The position numbers and the translations under genes were made by a program. From Vreelandella zhanjiangensis DSM 21076 (GTDB lineage: Bacteria; Pseudomonadota; Gammaproteobacteria; Pseudomonadales; Halomonadaceae): a stretch of DNA of 64,000 nucleotides. Below the pieces are notes generated by a model. The model worked only from the letters and a program-made list of their open reading frames with translations. It made no database searches and had not been told where the DNA came from. Location of the stretch: positions 127,559-191,558 of the forward strand of contig NZ_KB898647.1 of NCBI RefSeq assembly GCF_000377665.1, in the 5' to 3' direction. This document shows positions 43,436 through 53,113 of this stretch, piece by piece (position 1 is the stretch's first letter; every line of letters starts with the position of its first letter).

Positions 43436-45118
43436 CGCGCTTTCAGCGGGGTGCTGAGCGTTCTTGTCAGTAGTTTTTGCCGCTAGATTGATACCTGAAA
43501 TCAACGCTTTCAATGAAGCACTCACGGTATCGCTATCTTCAGCAAAGGCACAGATCCGCTGACCGTCTATGTTGAGCTGCACGAAGGCAATGGCATTGGC
43601 TTCGCTGTCGCCGCCTAGCGAGTGTTCGCTGTAATCGATGATACCGATACTGGTGCCGGAATGTTTCTGCCAGGCGTCGGTAAACGCGGACATGGCGCCG
43701 TTACCTGAACCTGCCAAACGTAGGGTTTCACTGCCTTGCCATAGGGTAACTTCAAGCCCTTCGCGCTGGCCCTTGGAGAGCTGGTAATCCGCCAGCGACA
43801 GGGGAGTTTCCTGAGTGAAATTATCGAACATCACCTGGCGAACCATCTCGCTTGAAAGCTCGCTGGCGCGATCTTCGCTCTCTTTTTGCACATAGGGGGC
43901 GAGTGCCAGCATCATCCAGCGTGGCAGGTTAATGCCGTAGTCACGCTCAAGCAGGAAGGCCATGCCGCCTTTGCCGGATTGGCTGTTAACCCGAATCACC
44001 GCTTGGTAATCGCGACCAATATCGTGGGGGTCAATCGGCAAATAAGCTACTTGCCACGGTTCATCAGTCTTTTGGTGTTTCAAGGATTTACGAATTGCAT
44101 CCTGGTGGCTACCGGAGAACGCGGTATACACCATCTCGCCTACCCATGGGTGGCGCGGGTGCATGGCAATACCGGTGCACTCGTTGACCACCTGGATGAT
44201 TTCATCAGGGTTGGAAAGATCAAGTTTAGGATCAATGCCCTGGCTATACAGGTTCATGGCCAGCGTTACGATATCCATATTGCCGGTACGCTCGCCGTTA
44301 CCCAGCAAGGTGCCTTCTACCCGGTCGGCACCTGCCAATAAAGCAAGCTCTGCTGAGGCCACGGCACCGCCACGGTCGTTATGGGTATGTACCGAGATAA
44401 TGACACTGTCGCGACGGCTAATATGCTGGCAGAAGTACTCAATCTGGTCGGCATGGTGATGGGGGCCGGCCACTTCTACCGTGGTGGGCAGATTGAGAAT
44501 GCATTTGTTCTCAGGGGTTGGCTGCCAGACGTCCATCACTGCTTCGCAGATAGCCAGTGAGAAATCGATTTCAGTGCTGGAAAAGCTTTCCGGCGAGTAC
44601 TGGAAACGCCAAGCGACATCAGGATAGCGTTCGGCATGCTGCTTGACCCAAGTCGCGCCCTGTACGGCAATTTGGGTAATGCCGTCGCGGTCCATTTCAA
44701 AAACGCGCTCGCGCTGGATAGTCGAGGTCGAATTATACAGATGGATAATGGCGCGCTTGGCACCTACCAACGAATCAAAGGTCTTTTCAATCAAATGCTC
44801 GCGGCACTGCACCAGTACCGCAATGGTGACATCATCCGGAATCTGGTTTTCTTCAATCAGCCAACGAACAAAATCAAAATCGGGCTGGCTGGCTGAAGGA
44901 AACCCCACCATGACTTCTTTAATGCCCACCTTGACGATCTGGTGCCAGAAGCGTTTTTTCTGCTCAACGGTCATCGGCTCCAGCAGCGCCTGATTACCGT
45001 CACGCAGGTCTTCACTTACCCAGATCGGCGCACGATCAAGATCTCGGTCAGGCCATTGGCGGTTAAACGCAGGAACGCGCGGTGCTGGGCGATATTTACG
45101 ATGATCGAAAGCAGACAT
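43424..45118 (-). CDS. leuA: 2-isopropylmalate synthase LeuA, type 2
   Basis: 564 residues; condenses acetyl-CoA with 2-oxoisovalerate, the first committed step of leucine synthesis. It is the longer type 2 form also known from actinobacteria: start YRPAPRVPAFNRQWPDR, catalytic-domain metal site SEDLRDGNQAL (about 35-45), HTHNDRGG with metal His residues, LLGNGERTGN, and a C-terminal regulatory domain (about 435-555) expected to bind leucine. AGGAA lies before the ATG. No leader peptide rich in Leu codons is seen upstream, so attenuation is not evident. Rest of the leu genes are not in the window. Confidence 0.95.
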   Translation of the reverse strand: MSAFDHRKYRPAPRVPAFNRQWPDRDLDRAPIWVSEDLRDGNQALLEPMTVEQKKRFWHQIVKVGIKEVMVGFPSASQPDFDFVRWLIEENQIPDDVTIAVLVQCREHLIEKTFDSLVGAKRAIIHLYNSTSTIQRERVFEMDRDGITQIAVQGATWVKQHAERYPDVAWRFQYSPESFSSTEIDFSLAICEAVMDVWQPTPENKCILNLPTTVEVAGPHHHADQIEYFCQHISRRDSVIISVHTHNDRGGAVASAELALLAGADRVEGTLLGNGERTGNMDIVTLAMNLYSQGIDPKLDLSNPDEIIQVVNECTGIAMHPRHPWVGEMVYTAFSGSHQDAIRKSLKHQKTDEPWQVAYLPIDPHDIGRDYQAVIRVNSQSGKGGMAFLLERDYGINLPRWMMLALAPYVQKESEDRASELSSEMVRQVMFDNFTQETPLSLADYQLSKGQREGLEVTLWQGSETLRLAGSGNGAMSAFTDAWQKHSGTSIGIIDYSEHSLGGDSEANAIAFVQLNIDGQRICAFAEDSDTVSASLKALISGINLAAKTTDKNAQHPAESALTV

Positions 45119-45365
45119 GGTGAAATTCCTAAGGGTTAATGACTTGGAAAATTGGCCGCTTGTGGCGTAGGCCTTGGTGCATTAAAACACGCTCATCGGT
45201 GCAGACTCATGATGCAGAGTATTGCACGCAACCGTTAACTGCTTTTGGCAGTGTGAATAGTGTAACGGGTTTGTGGCGCTAGGTTGTTGCGAAAAATAGT
45301 TAAAAATGGCATTAATTGGCAGTATATTTTAATAAATTGAAATTTATTAGCAGGAGCTGCTTATT

Positions 45366-45848
45366 ATGTCGGTAACGCCGTTGACGCTTGATCGTTTTGA
45401 CCGCCAGATTTTAACTATCCTGCAGCAGGAAGGGCGGATCAGTAATCAGGAGCTTGCCGACCGAATTGGCCTTTCGGCGTCGCCTTGTTTGCGCCGGGTT
45501 CGTGCGCTGGAAGAGCACGGCTTGATTATGCAATATCGCGCCGAAGTAGACGCCCGCCAGCTGGGTTACCAGCTAATGGTGCTGCTGCACATTGCGATGG
45601 ATCAACATACCTCAGAGCGATTTGAGAACTTTGAACACCATATTCGACAAATTCCCAACGTCATTGAGTGTTTGATTATTACCGGACAGGCGGCCGATTT
45701 TCAGTTAAAAATTCTGGTGCGCGATATGGATGACTACCAGCACCTGCTGCTGCATGTGATTAACCGTATTGAAGGGGTCACCGGTGCACATACAAGCTTT
45801 GTGCTTCGCCGGGTTTTCGAGCACCGACCCGTGCCCAGCGAACGCTGA
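45366..45848 (+). CDS. Lrp/AsnC-family transcriptional regulator
   Basis: 160 residues: a winged helix-turn-helix (about 8-65; RISNQELADRIGLSASPCLRRV) and a RAM effector domain (about 72-150; IECLIITGQAADFQLKILV). Such regulators respond to amino acids. It is divergent from leuA, and its gene lies 71 bases ahead of the ridA-like gene on the same strand, so control of one of these is plausible. AGGAG lies about 10 bases before the ATG. It is a distinct paralogue from DoeX at 25075. Confidence 0.92.
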   Translation: MSVTPLTLDRFDRQILTILQQEGRISNQELADRIGLSASPCLRRVRALEEHGLIMQYRAEVDARQLGYQLMVLLHIAMDQHTSERFENFEHHIRQIPNVIECLIITGQAADFQLKILVRDMDDYQHLLLHVINRIEGVTGAHTSFVLRRVFEHRPVPSER

Positions 45849-45919
45849 ACATGAAAGCGTGGTCAGTGGCTAGATAGCCGTTTACACTGCCTTTTTACCT
45901 ATATGCAGTGGAGTCTTCT

Positions 45920-46279
45920 ATGACCATCAAGCGTCACGATACCAAAGCCCGTATGAGCCGCGCCGTTATTCATCAGGGCGTTGCCTATTTGTGTGGCCAG
46001 GTGGCCGGGCCTGAAGCGCGCAATGGCGATATTACCGCCCAGACACAAAGCATGCTGGCTCGCGTCGATGCGCTGTTAAAAGAGATTGGTTCCAGCCGCG
46101 AGGAGCTGCTCAGTGCCACGATCTATCTCAAGGATGGCAGTGATTTTGCCGCCATGAATGACGTTTGGGACGCCTGGGTACCCGAAGGCTATGCGCCAGC
46201 TCGCACCTGCGTGTGCGCTCCGATGCCCGCCGACGAGTTAAAAGTGGAAATTAGCGTAACGACTGCTGTTTCGGCCTGA
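45920..46279 (+). CDS. RidA family deaminase-like protein
   Basis: 119 residues, the size of the RidA/YjgF/Rid family. RidA hydrolyses reactive enamine/imine intermediates of PLP enzymes. Seen: [21 protein letters not shown] (part: LCGQVAGP), the stretch [21 protein letters not shown], and the C-terminal [13 protein letters not shown] with the conserved Arg, and VEISVTT with the conserved Glu. The N-terminus departs from the RidA archetype, so it may belong to another Rid subgroup. GGAG is 7 bases before the ATG at 45920. It follows the Lrp regulator gene and converges with hexR, with only 3 bases between stops. Confidence 0.88.
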   Translation: MTIKRHDTKARMSRAVIHQGVAYLCGQVAGPEARNGDITAQTQSMLARVDALLKEIGSSREELLSATIYLKDGSDFAAMNDVWDAWVPEGYAPARTCVCAPMPADELKVEISVTTAVSA

Positions 46280-46282
46280 GCA

Positions 46283-47146
46283 CTATGGGCTGGATGAATC
46301 TAGCGGAAAGCGGGTGTCACGCAGGCTATCCTTGATTTTCTTTAGGTGCGGTAGGAAACCCTCGCCGCGCCGTAGCGTGACCCCGGTAGCTAGCGCATCG
46401 ATCAGCGTGAGCTGAATGACTCTGGACGTCATCGGCATATAGTGGTCGGTGTCTTCTGGCGTCGCCACATCAAGCGTGGCGCTGCACTCTGCACCCAGTG
46501 GTGAGTCTGGCGCGGTAATACCTAGCACCACCGCTCCGGCTTCACGCGCCACGCGCGCGATGTCGACCAGCTCACGGGTACGCCCGGTGTAGGAGATAAT
46601 CACCACCACATCACCAGTATGGCAGGCTGCTGCCACCATGCGCTGCATCAGTACATCGACGTACGCCATCACCGGCAGGTTGAAGCGGAAAAACTTATGC
46701 TGGGCATCCTGCGCGACAGCCCCTGACGCGCCCAAACCAAAAAAATGAATCTGTTTTGCTTGGGTCAGGTAGTCAACCATGCGCTCGACGGCTGAAATGT
46801 CGATGTCACGCTGCGCCTCATCTAGCGCTGCAATCGTTGCGCCAAAAATTTTGTGTGTGTACTGGGCGGCCGTATCGCCGGGCTCTACCGCGCGAGTCAC
46901 ATATGGAGTACCGCCTGCCAGGCTTTGGGCCAGCTTGATTTTAAAATCGGGGTAGCCCTTGGCGCCAAAGTTGCGGCAAAACCGATTAACGGTAGGCTCA
47001 CTGACGCTGGCCGCCTGGGCAAGGCTTGCGATACTTAAGCTGGTTGCCGCGGCCGGATCTTCTAAAATCACGTTAGCGACTTTGCGCTCGGAGCGATTTA
47101 AATCTTCTAAGCGTTCGCGTAAGCGATTAAGCAAATCATGCGCCAT
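46283..47146 (-). CDS. hexR: HexR, RpiR-family repressor of glucose catabolism
   Basis: 287 residues: an N-terminal RpiR helix-turn-helix (about 1-77, with [20 protein letters not shown]) and a SIS sugar-phosphate-binding domain (about 120-260, [21 protein letters not shown] and [13 protein letters not shown]). It closely matches my memory of Pseudomonas HexR, which binds KDPG and represses zwf, edd and gap genes. The start at 47146 has GGAG 8 bases upstream and lies inside the 3' end of the EAL gene (11-base overlap); a longer start at 47266 is rejected. HexR is normally near zwf/edd, which are not seen here, so its coupling to a c-di-GMP gene is unusual. Confidence 0.93.
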   Translation of the reverse strand: MAHDLLNRLRERLEDLNRSERKVANVILEDPAAATSLSIASLAQAASVSEPTVNRFCRNFGAKGYPDFKIKLAQSLAGGTPYVTRAVEPGDTAAQYTHKIFGATIAALDEAQRDIDISAVERMVDYLTQAKQIHFFGLGASGAVAQDAQHKFFRFNLPVMAYVDVLMQRMVAAACHTGDVVVIISYTGRTRELVDIARVAREAGAVVLGITAPDSPLGAECSATLDVATPEDTDHYMPMTSRVIQLTLIDALATGVTLRRGEGFLPHLKKIKDSLRDTRFPLDSSSP

Positions 47147-48908
47147 TAAACAAGCTCCGTGTAGTGAGTGGCGTAGGCTGTGGAACCCAGTTGTTACACC
47201 AGGCAACAAAGTCATCGGCAGGCAATGGGCGGGCATAAAAAAAGCCCTGCGCGGCCTCACATCCAATAGAGCGCAGGTATGCCGCTTGTGAGGCGGTCTC
47301 GATACCTTCTGCTACCACGTCGCAGCCCACCGCATGTGCCAACTGGGTAATCATAACGGCAAGCTGACGGTCCACGGCATTTTTTTCAAGATCCATCACA
47401 AACGCACGGTCGATCTTTAACGTCGAAAAGGGTAGCGTTTTTACATAAGCAAGCGATGAGTGGCCGGTGCCAAAGTCATCAATAGCCACGGCTACGTTCA
47501 TTCTAGCGAGCTGAGCTAGCTGCAGACGAGCATTTTGCATATCGCTCATCAAGCCTGACTCGGTCACTTCCAGGGCCAGAAAACGCTCTGGAATATCATA
47601 CGCCGCCAGACGGTTCAGCAGTTTTTGGGCGAAGTCTTTACGCGTTAACTGGCGTGCAGCCACATTGACCGCAATATGAAAACGGTCGTTGAGCAGCCCC
47701 TGCTTTCGCCAGGCTACTATTTGCTGCATGGTTTCTTCGAGCACCCACTCGCCAATCGCCAGAATATCACCGCTGGCTTCCGCCAAAGGAATGAAGTCCC
47801 CCGGCGAAATATGCCCAAGCTCAGGATGGTGCCAGCGCAGCAGGGCTTCTGCGCCAATAATCTGTTGGGTCGCCAAAGAGATTTTTGGCTGAAAAGCCAG
47901 CGACATCTCGCCACGCTGAGGAGCACCGCGGATGGCTTGCTGAAGGTTGAGCCGGTGGCGCTGCTGTATTTCCAACGTTTCCTGATAGCGCTGTATGCGC
48001 AGGTTGCCGCCCCTATGCGGCAGCGCTAATGCCGCCATATGCACCAGCCGCTCGATTTCAAAGCGCCCGCTTGCCCAGCTGATCCCAATGCGCGCATCCA
48101 GCGGCAAGAGTAAATCGCCCAGCGTCTGATCCTGTTCAAAGGTGCTGAGTAACCGCGCGCCTAATTGTTCAAGCGCATGTTGATCGCTGACCGGAGTGAT
48201 GACCAGAAGCTCGCTTCCACCCCACAAGCCCAGCAGGCCGATATTATCCAAATGCGCAGAAAGCTGCTGGCTGGTATGTGCAATCAATTGATCGGCGATG
48301 GTATAGCCATGCAGGCGTACTACATCGTCCAAATCATCCAGAGCAATAAATAAAAGCCCTGTGCCGGAGGCCTTTAGTGCGGCTTCTCTAAGCGCCTGCA
48401 TCAAGCCGCGTCGGTTAGGCAACTGGGTGATGGGGTCGGTACGCGATTGGCGGTCAAGCTCGTGGGTACGCTTGGCCACCATGCGCTCAAGCGTTTCTGC
48501 CTGTTGGTCGCGCACCTGGTAGCGGTGTTCAAGGCTGAGCGCATTGCGAATACGCTGAAGCACTTCATGATGATTAAAAGGTTTGGTGATAAAGTCGCGC
48601 GCCCCCATGCTCAGGGCGCGGTAGCGGGTGGCGTCGTCAATTTGTGCGGTGAGTACGATTATGGGCGGCGTCTGACGCGAAAACTGTTTCTGGAGCAACG
48701 TAATAAGGTCATAGCCGTTCAAAAACGGCATGCGAATATCCAGCAGTATCAAGTCAGGCTTCTGCTGCTGACAGTGGGTAAGAACCTGACGCGGGTCGCT
48801 AATCCCGTGCACCTTGGTAAAACCATGATCGTCTAACAGGTCCAGTAGCAGCTCTACGTTAGTAGGATTATCGTCCACTACTAGCACATGCTTGCCGACT
48901 AGATTCAT
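47136..48908 (-). CDS. Response regulator with GGDEF and EAL domains
   Basis: 590 residues: receiver domain (1-120, phospho-acceptor D57 in LILLDIRMP), a short coiled linker (about 128-155), a GGDEF domain (about 158-315) and an EAL domain (about 325-575). The GGDEF motif is degenerate (GGSEL), so no cyclase activity is expected. The EAL domain keeps EALLRW, NVAARQL, LEVTES, IDDFGTG, LKIDRAF, AEGIET and QGFFYARPL, so c-di-GMP phosphodiesterase activity is likely, perhaps regulated by the GGDEF domain and by phosphorylation. The ATG overlaps the stop of the sensor kinase gene in ATGA, and its own end overlaps hexR. Confidence 0.95.
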   Translation of the reverse strand: MNLVGKHVLVVDDNPTNVELLLDLLDDHGFTKVHGISDPRQVLTHCQQQKPDLILLDIRMPFLNGYDLITLLQKQFSRQTPPIIVLTAQIDDATRYRALSMGARDFITKPFNHHEVLQRIRNALSLEHRYQVRDQQAETLERMVAKRTHELDRQSRTDPITQLPNRRGLMQALREAALKASGTGLLFIALDDLDDVVRLHGYTIADQLIAHTSQQLSAHLDNIGLLGLWGGSELLVITPVSDQHALEQLGARLLSTFEQDQTLGDLLLPLDARIGISWASGRFEIERLVHMAALALPHRGGNLRIQRYQETLEIQQRHRLNLQQAIRGAPQRGEMSLAFQPKISLATQQIIGAEALLRWHHPELGHISPGDFIPLAEASGDILAIGEWVLEETMQQIVAWRKQGLLNDRFHIAVNVAARQLTRKDFAQKLLNRLAAYDIPERFLALEVTESGLMSDMQNARLQLAQLARMNVAVAIDDFGTGHSSLAYVKTLPFSTLKIDRAFVMDLEKNAVDRQLAVMITQLAHAVGCDVVAEGIETASQAAYLRSIGCEAAQGFFYARPLPADDFVAWCNNWVPQPTPLTTRSLFNGA

Positions 48909-51517
48909 GGCGCTTCCTCTAACGTTAAATCAATAAACTTGTTAAGGGTGCTCGCAAGCCTATTAATATCCAAAGGCTTGGTAAGATAAGCGTCAAAGCC
49001 TGCAGCCAGACCGTTTTTAATATCGCGCTCCATCGCGTTGGCCGATAGCGCAATGATGTAGATGCCGCGGAACTGCTTATCTTTTTGAATGATATCCAGT
49101 GCCTGGAAGCCATTCATGCCGGGCAGATGTATATCCATTAATACCACGTCGGGCGGCGATTGGCGCATCAACTCTAAACCAATTTCGGCACTGGAAGCGA
49201 TCACTAGCTGAAGCTCTTCAAATTCCTCAAGGACATCTTCCATAAGTCGCTGGTTAGTCGGATTATCTTCGATATAAAGCAACGTATAAGCACGTTGGTT
49301 ATTGATCGCGAAGCTGGTATCACCTGACATATGGCGCGCATTGTTGCATGCCGAAGGATCAGCTATGGGTAAGGTGAACCAGAACGTGGCACCGCTGCCC
49401 AACTCGCTTTCCACACCCACCTGCCCGTTCATGCGCTCAATCAGTTGGCGTGTAATCGCCAGGCCTATGCCCGTGCCTTCAATGGCTCCGTATTCAGCAT
49501 CCAGGCGATTAAAGGGTTCGAACAGCTCATGATGACGATGCGGCGGAATCCCAAACCCAGTATCGGTAATGTTAATACGGATACTGTCACTACTCTGTTC
49601 GACGGTAATGGTAATTTTGCCCGCCTTGCAGTTGTACTTAATTGCATTGGATAGCAGATTCAAAAGGACCTGTTTAGCTCGCGTATAGTCTGCAATGACC
49701 CGGCAGGTCGCTGGCAGAGGCGTGCGAATCAGGGTGATATTGGCCGCCTCCATCGTCGCTTCCAAGGTGGAGCAGGCGTCGTCTATGACGTTCTCGATCA
49801 GCATGGGCTCAATCGATAACGCCATTTGGCCAGCCTCGATTCTGGCTAAGTCGAGCACTTCATTGATAAGGCTAAGCAAGTGTTGACCGCTTTTTTCAAT
49901 CTGATTGATCTGGCGCTGCTGTTTACTGCTCAGCGGGTCGCGGCGAGCCTTGCCCAGAAGCTGTGAGAAACCAATGATAGCGTTGAGCGGGGTGCGTAAC
50001 TCGTGGCTCATCGACGACAGAAATTCGCTTTTACTTCTATTGGCTTTTTCAGCCTGATCGCGGGCGGCGGCCAGGTCATGCATTACCTGTTCGCGCTCTG
50101 CCATTTGGCTATAAAGATTAATTAATAGGGCGCAGGTATCGGTAAACGGCTGAAGCCAGTCGAGCAGTCCCTGATTGAGAGGCTGCTTGCTGTTGGCAAT
50201 CGCGTACATGCCAATAAGCTTTTCACCACTGAAAATCGGCACGCCCAGGTAGTTGGATAACGTCGGATGTCCCAGAGGAAAGCCGCCCCGCAGGGTGTGG
50301 GTATAAACGTCGTTGGTCATGACGACTTCGCCAAAGGCAAACACGCGACCCAGAAGCGAATTAGGGTTGGTCAGCATCATATCGCCGCTGCGCAGGCGCT
50401 CCATCAGCTGACGTGATTCATCGTTCCAAGAAAGATCGGTAATCGCATGAATTTTAAGCGCATTGGTTTTGTCGGTAGGTAGCACTTCGCCAATCAACGC
50501 ATAGTCGCTGTTGGTCAGCTCGCGCAGTGCTTCCATTAGAAACGTCCATAAGCGCTCGCCCGACATCAGCGCCTGATAGTCGGTTATGCCGTGGTGCAGC
50601 ACTTTAAGCAGGCCCTGCTCTTTGTTGATGCGCTGATTGGCCGCGTGCATGTCACTTAAATCGGTCAAGATGCCTAAAAATTCGACGACCTCTTCCTGGT
50701 CATTGGTAATGGCGTTAATCGCCAAATGTACAGGAATGTAGCGACCATCCTTATGCTGGGCATTCACTTCACGGCCTCGCCCGATCACCTTAGGCTCGCC
50801 GCCAGCAAGATAGCGGGCGATAAAATCGTTATGTAGGGCTGCAATATCGGGAGGTGTCAAAATGGCAACGTTTTTGCCAATCAATTCATCTTCGCTATAA
50901 CCGAGTAAACGCAGGGCAAACGGGTTAACGGCAATGATATTGCCAGCCCGATCAATACGCACTTTGCCGGTCGCGCTTTTGGTAAACAGTGCTTCAAAGC
51001 GACGCGCCGTACTGGTTAATGCATCTCTCATCGTGCGCTGGCGCAGCAGCTCTTCAACCTGCTGCGCGAGGCCTTGCAGAATTTTTTGTTCGCGCGCTGA
51101 AAAGCTTCTGGGCTTTCGATCAATCAGGCAAAGAGTGCCCACGGGCAGGCTGCCGTTGGGGCGTAACGGATGGCCTGCGTAAAAGCGGATAAACGGGGCA
51201 TCACTGACCAGGTCGTTATCATCAAAGCGGAGATCGTTGTACGTATCTTCCACCACGAGAGGTGCATTGTGGGCAATAGCGTGAGCGCAAAACGAGACGC
51301 GGCGCTCTGTTTCACAGGCATCAATGCCTTGGCGTGATTTAAACCACTGACGGTCTTTATCGACTAAAGAGACAAGCGCAATGGGAACATCAAAGATTTC
51401 CCTGGCCAGCTGAGTGATGCCGTCAAACGCTGCTTCAAGCGGGGTATCGAGAACATTCAGAGCCTGCAAGGCCGCGAGACGTTGTGCTTCGTTATGGGGC
51501 GTATCGGCGGCTTGCAT
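48905..51517 (-). CDS. Soluble hybrid sensor kinase (GAF-PAS-GAF-HisKA-HATPase-REC)
   Basis: 870 residues without membrane segments. Order: GAF (about 20-160), PAS/PAC (about 168-290), a second GAF-like domain (about 320-470), HisKA with H505 in SSMSHELRTPLNAI, ATPase domain with NLLSNAIKYN, DTGFGIP and GTGIGLAI, and a C-terminal receiver (about 743-865, D795 in VVLMDIHLPG). A cytosolic signal such as redox state, light or a small molecule is expected through the GAF and PAS domains. It is coupled to the REC-GGDEF-EAL gene, its probable partner, though transfer through a separate HPt protein cannot be excluded. AGGAAGC precedes the ATG. Confidence 0.94.
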   Translation of the reverse strand: MQAADTPHNEAQRLAALQALNVLDTPLEAAFDGITQLAREIFDVPIALVSLVDKDRQWFKSRQGIDACETERRVSFCAHAIAHNAPLVVEDTYNDLRFDDNDLVSDAPFIRFYAGHPLRPNGSLPVGTLCLIDRKPRSFSAREQKILQGLAQQVEELLRQRTMRDALTSTARRFEALFTKSATGKVRIDRAGNIIAVNPFALRLLGYSEDELIGKNVAILTPPDIAALHNDFIARYLAGGEPKVIGRGREVNAQHKDGRYIPVHLAINAITNDQEEVVEFLGILTDLSDMHAANQRINKEQGLLKVLHHGITDYQALMSGERLWTFLMEALRELTNSDYALIGEVLPTDKTNALKIHAITDLSWNDESRQLMERLRSGDMMLTNPNSLLGRVFAFGEVVMTNDVYTHTLRGGFPLGHPTLSNYLGVPIFSGEKLIGMYAIANSKQPLNQGLLDWLQPFTDTCALLINLYSQMAEREQVMHDLAAARDQAEKANRSKSEFLSSMSHELRTPLNAIIGFSQLLGKARRDPLSSKQQRQINQIEKSGQHLLSLINEVLDLARIEAGQMALSIEPMLIENVIDDACSTLEATMEAANITLIRTPLPATCRVIADYTRAKQVLLNLLSNAIKYNCKAGKITITVEQSSDSIRINITDTGFGIPPHRHHELFEPFNRLDAEYGAIEGTGIGLAITRQLIERMNGQVGVESELGSGATFWFTLPIADPSACNNARHMSGDTSFAINNQRAYTLLYIEDNPTNQRLMEDVLEEFEELQLVIASSAEIGLELMRQSPPDVVLMDIHLPGMNGFQALDIIQKDKQFRGIYIIALSANAMERDIKNGLAAGFDAYLTKPLDINRLASTLNKFIDLTLEEAP

Positions 51518-51583
51518 AAGCTTCCTAAATGAAGAGCAGGTAAAATTAATATATTTCTATTATCGGTCGCTGGTGGGCGAGCT

Positions 51584-52939
51584 TTAACCAAGTCGAAGTA
51601 ATTTTATTAACCAGCGTCGGTAGGGGGGATGTAGAAAACGGCTTGTGGTACGCTTTGCCTGATAAAATACACTACGCAAATGGCTAAAACGATCAAATCC
51701 GCTACGTCCGTGATAGGCACCCATACCGCTTTCGCCCAAGCCCCCAAACGGCAGGGTGGGAACGGCGTGATGTAGCAGCGTTTCATTAAACACCAAGGCG
51801 CCGGAGCGCGTGGTTTGTAGTAGCCGCGATTGTAGCGCTTTATCGTCGGTAAAGGCATAAAGGGCGAGCGCATGCGGGCGCGCATTAATAAAGTTAAGTG
51901 CCGCGTCGATGTTTATAACACTGATTACCGGCAGGCCGCGGCCAAAAACCTCCTCGCGCATGATGTGAAGATCCTGAGTTGGATCTATGACCAAAGCGGG
52001 TGCGTAGTTACCATGATCGATAACACGGCAGCCGTGGTCACGCGCTTCTGCCAACATTGCTTCAATGCGCTGCTGGTGTGCTTCATTGATCGGCTGGGTT
52101 GCCTCGCGGCTATCCGGGCGCTGCTGCAAAATAGCGCGGTTTAGGGCGCTAATCAGTGCCTCCAAATGACGGCTTTCCACCAGCACATAGTCCGGCGCTA
52201 GGCACGTTTGACCACCGTTAAACGCTTTGCCGAAGATAATCGCGGCGGCGGCTTTATCCATATCAGCATCGCCTGCCACCAGCGCAGGCGATTTGCCGCC
52301 AAGCTCCAGGGTGACCGGGGTAAGGTTTGCCGCTGCGGCGCTGGCTACCTGGCGCCCCACGCTGGTCGAACCGGTAAATACCAAGTGATCAAAGGGCAGC
52401 GCACTAAATTCCTGCGCGATTGATGCGTCGCCCTGGATCACCGAGAGTTCATCCTGGGTAAAATATTGCGCGACCAAGCGTGCAAGCAAAGCGCTGGTGT
52501 GCGAAGACAACTCACTGGGCTTCAGCATCACCACATTACCTGCCGCAAAGGCGTCAATGACGGGCATTAATGCCAAGCTCCACGGGTAGTTCCAAGGCGA
52601 GATAACCCCCACCATGCCTAGCGGTTGAGGTGAAATGCGCGCTCGGGCGGGCAGTAAGCGCCAAGGCATGCTGGCGCGCCACGGTCGCATCCAGTGCCAC
52701 AGGTGACGGCGCGTATAGCTAATCGCTTGTAACACGCTATTAATTTCTACCAGGCGAATTTCAATGGCACTGCGCTGACCGAAATCTGCCTGAATGGCGC
52801 GAACAATATCGTGCTGATGCCGCTTGGTCATTTGCGCTAAGCGCGCCAAGCGCTTGCGCCGCATGCTTAACGTTGGGAAAGGCGTCTGATTAACAGCATG
52901 TCGCTGGGCATTAAAAATGCCTGTTAAATCGTGCGTCAT
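51584..52939 (-). CDS. Coniferyl-aldehyde-dehydrogenase-type ALDH
   Basis: 451 residues, related to class 3 aldehyde dehydrogenases and annotated in relatives as coniferyl aldehyde dehydrogenase. Seen: WNYPWSLALMP (about 117-127), VFTGSTSVGR, general base in LELGGKSPA, nucleophile Cys in GGQTCLAPDYV, and the family-typical ending NETLLHHAVPTLPFGGLGESG. The last 25 residues are basic and could aid membrane contact, as in fatty aldehyde dehydrogenases. AAGGAG precedes the ATG by about 6 bases. Substrate range is not decided; oxidation of aromatic or medium-chain aldehydes is likely. Confidence 0.88.
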   Translation of the reverse strand: MTHDLTGIFNAQRHAVNQTPFPTLSMRRKRLARLAQMTKRHQHDIVRAIQADFGQRSAIEIRLVEINSVLQAISYTRRHLWHWMRPWRASMPWRLLPARARISPQPLGMVGVISPWNYPWSLALMPVIDAFAAGNVVMLKPSELSSHTSALLARLVAQYFTQDELSVIQGDASIAQEFSALPFDHLVFTGSTSVGRQVASAAAANLTPVTLELGGKSPALVAGDADMDKAAAAIIFGKAFNGGQTCLAPDYVLVESRHLEALISALNRAILQQRPDSREATQPINEAHQQRIEAMLAEARDHGCRVIDHGNYAPALVIDPTQDLHIMREEVFGRGLPVISVINIDAALNFINARPHALALYAFTDDKALQSRLLQTTRSGALVFNETLLHHAVPTLPFGGLGESGMGAYHGRSGFDRFSHLRSVFYQAKRTTSRFLHPPYRRWLIKLLRLG

Positions 52940-53113
52940 AGCCTCTCCTTATTTGTACCTGTTTATTCGTGCCTGGATGTCATGGGCTAAATAACCGCTG
53001 CTGGTAAGCGTCAGATTAACTGTATTTAGCGTCTGTATTAAGCGTAAAACAGGGTTGATGATAAAGTAACGCCAGACGACAAGAGGCGACCACCTCGCAT
53101 TTCGGGAGATACC

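Noticed and set aside
45119..45365. Leucine leader peptide or T-box ahead of leuA
   Set aside because: No short frame rich in Leu codons and no attenuator-like pair of stems was seen on the minus strand.
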